From Cepaea nemoralis (taxonomy: Eukaryota > Mollusca > Gastropoda > Stylommatophora > Helicidae), in the NCBI GenBank assembly GCA_014155875.1, contig JACEFZ010026862.1, positions 124,001 to 188,000 of the forward strand: DNA of 64,000 nucleotides. Direction: 5' to 3'. Both the position numbers and the translations under genes were made by a program. Positions within the stretch are counted from its first letter, which is position 1. Every line of letters starts with the position of its first letter. Below the pieces are notes generated by a model. It saw nothing but the letters and a program-made list of their open reading frames with translations, did not search any database and was not told where the DNA came from. This document shows positions 62,605-64,000 of this stretch, piece after piece.

Positions 62605-62935
62605 GCATTTGATCTGTTTACCTGAGACTGAGCAGAGAAGTTGTAGTGAACACAACACACTTTGATTCTGTCCAAAAATGAGGAAGGATCTGTGCGAGAA
62701 GGCCCATGCTGCCATCAGAGCTGACCCAGAAGCCATGACTGCAGTCAAGAAAGAGGTAGAGAAGAAAAGGTGGAACCGTGTGAAACTGTCCAATGCCCAG
62801 CGCAAGGCCCGTATTGCACAGAAAAAGGAGGCATTCTTGAAGCCAGTCGAAGACTCTCAACTGACGTTGTTTGACACATACTTTGGTTCAGTGCCATTGA
62901 CCTGACTATTAAAACTGAGAAATTCAAAAAAAAAA
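62605..62935 (+). pseudogene. RPL5: RPL5 processed fragment, copy 2
   Basis: The frame from 62678 contains KAHAAIRADPEAMTAVKKEV, then KKRWNRVKLSNAQRKARIAQ, then KKEAFLKP, matching the C-terminus of ribosomal protein L5 (uL18). The family normally continues upstream, but here that reading is lost, so the copy is 5'-truncated. No intron. A 3' end and poly(A) follow, with TACATTACTT on both sides. The terminal residues after the KKEAFLKP block differ from the RPL5 ends I know, so a late frameshift is possible. Confidence 0.9.
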
Positions 62936-62942
62936 ATACATT

Positions 62943-63148
62943 ACTTGGTCGGGCGTCGGCGAGGTTGGGCGAGGAGAGCTCAACATCTCCATCCTTACAA
63001 ACACCTGTTACCACGCTTCCGACCCTCGACAATCACGACTACCCTACACCGCCTGAAGCGCACAGGTCAAACAAAAAGGAATGTGTAAGTAATTATGCTG
63101 AACAGATAACGACCAGCGCCATGACCGGAATAGACAGTGAGGAATAGA
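62943..63148 (+). pseudogene. LINE ORF1 C-terminal fragment 3, fused to ARPC3
   Basis: Same piece as at 23.05-23.25 kb (SLQTPVTTLPTLDNHDYPT, SNKKECVSNYAEQITTSAM), starting after poly(A)-TACATTACTTGGTCGG and joined to ARPC3 after GACAGTGA. Confidence 0.85.
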
Positions 63149-63498
63149 GTGAGGCTGACAGGACACTCATCTACATCACTCTGTACATCAGTGAGTGCCT
63201 TAAGAAGCTACAACGATGCTCATCAAGAAGTCAGGGAGATAAGGAGATGTACACCCTTGGTATCTCCAATTTTCCAACCCCAGGAGAACCAGGGTTTCCA
63301 CTCAATGCCATGTACAGCAAACCAGCCAATAAAGGAGAAGATGATACCATGAGGCAGTATCTCCAACAGCTCAGACAGGAAACAGGGGTGAGACTGCTAG
63401 ACAAAGTCTTTGATCAGAATGATAAACCCAGCAAGTGGTGGCTGTGCTTTGCCAAACGGAGATTTATGGACAAGAGCTTGTCTGCCCCAGGGTTCTGA
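63149..63498 (+). pseudogene. ARPC3: ARPC3 processed fragment, copy 2
   Basis: 116 codons open from [15 protein letters not shown] through [10 protein letters not shown] and [20 protein letters not shown] to a stop at 63496-63498. It is uninterrupted, lacks introns and lacks the first third of the protein. It breaks off right after the stop, without the 3' UTR present in copy 1. The actin-nucleation role belongs to the parent gene; this copy is almost certainly non-functional. Confidence 0.92.
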
Positions 63499-64000
63499 TC
63501 CTTTGTCTTAGAAATTTCGAGAAAGGAGTTGGTATGGTGTTCATGATCTTATCAATTATTGATTATGTGGTTGTTTCGGGATTTGAAATTTAAATATTGA
63601 GCACAACCCACTACTGGCAACGCTGATCGCATTCCGGTATGAACCTAAGGCCTATCCACGCCAATATGGAAGCACTAGACTCGAGTTTCGCCCTCATTTG
63701 AGCTCGTCAGTAGTGCACATCCCTGACCGGATCCGGAAACAGTCCCGGATCACGCGTGTGAAGCGGGTGTGTAACCACGCGGCACACACTGGACACACCA
63801 AATTATCACAACAGAATACCACAACGCTACCCATCGTAGGCTATGCTCAAGATTGCCCAATCGCCGCGATCGACGTCCGTCAATCGATGGGACCCGAAGG
63901 ATCAGGACTTCTCACTGGCAAGGAACACCAGGCCTCCTGAAATCCAGTGAGCAACAATCAAATTGATTATGTGGTTGTTTCGGGATTTGAAGTTTAACTA
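63499..64000. repeat. Retrozyme- or Penelope-type repeat, partial
   Basis: A 36-bp sequence at 63558-63593 recurs at 63962-63997 with one mismatch, 404 bases apart, and a hammerhead ribozyme lies between. That fits a tandem or pseudo-LTR unit of a Penelope-like element or a metazoan retrozyme. The second unit runs off the window. Confidence 0.55.
63671..63717 (-). ncRNA. Hammerhead ribozyme, type I-like
   Basis: On the minus strand the core is CTGACGA, a 4-bp stem II (GCTC with GGGC) and loop, GAAA, a very short stem III ending GTC (cleavage site), then a strand pairing over 6 bp with the 5' side to form stem I (GCACTA with TAGTGC). All conserved core bases are present. The minimal stem III is typical of the hammerheads of Penelope-like elements and animal retrozymes, which often act as dimers. 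Confidence 0.78.

Noticed and set aside
62678..62905. Functional ribosomal protein L5 gene
   Set aside because: Only the C-terminal quarter, no introns, poly(A) and target-like repeats on both sides: a processed fragment.

Overview
This window looks like animal genomic DNA made almost entirely of mobile elements. I see no intact host gene, no rRNA or tRNA gene and no CRISPR array. The recognisable host-derived pieces are processed fragments of ribosomal protein L5 and of ARPC3 (p21-Arc of the Arp2/3 complex), plus a broken aldo-keto reductase. Tx1-like LINEs, Gmr1-like Ty3/gypsy elements, a Polinton/adintovirus-like gene group and a hammerhead ribozyme with direct repeats point to an aquatic invertebrate. 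A mollusc is my best guess, but that is inference only.

Layout. 1-3.8 kb: a Gmr1-like LTR retrotransposon on the minus strand that leaves the window on the left, with integrase upstream of reverse transcriptase. 5.6-6.2 kb: a gag-protease fragment of another LTR element. 7.4-10.0 kb: remnants of several non-LTR elements. 12.1-13.1 kb: a second, internally deleted Gmr1-like element. 13.1-15.9 kb: LINE B 3' UTR and a LINE B RT fragment. 15.86-21.15 kb: a long inverted repeat (2.2-kb arms, 0.92-kb spacer with a gypsy RNase H end). 21.1-23.3 kb: LINE A tail, a LINE RNase H fragment, and LINE-ORF1/ARPC3 chimeric retrocopies. 23.35-30.49 kb: LTR element C (gag-protease only), inserted into an RPL5 retrocopy with a 5-bp target duplication. 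30.8-35.6 kb: a 5'-truncated LINE B carrying a nested LINE-ORF1 insert. 35.6-44.3 kb: a nearly complete LINE A, interrupted in ORF1 by a three-LTR composite. 44.3-46.0 kb: an aldo-keto reductase fragment and a truncated LINE A. 46.3-52.8 kb: a nearly complete LINE B whose 3' part is repeated as an inverted arm. 52.4-57.7 kb: a chain of LINE B 3' UTR copies. 57.8-58.2 kb: a SINE-like repeat. 58.9-60.0 kb: Polinton/adintovirus-like genes. 60.25-63.5 kb: another chain (LINE B tail, RPL5, ORF1-ARPC3). 63.5-64.0 kb: direct repeats and a hammerhead ribozyme.

How the parts fit together. LINE A and LINE B are related Tx1/L1-like elements with a zinc-knuckle ORF1 and an ORF2 carrying APE endonuclease, RT and a C-terminal CCHC finger. 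They are the obvious candidates for producing the retrocopies. The most striking pattern is a recurring junction: a poly(A) tail followed by TACATTA(C/T)T, then the start of the next unrelated retrocopy. It occurs about a dozen times on both strands. It suggests repeated insertion at one preferred target, giving head-to-tail concatemers of 3' ends from LINEs and host mRNAs. Because one such chain is present at two loci, each serves as an empty-site control for insertions in the other.
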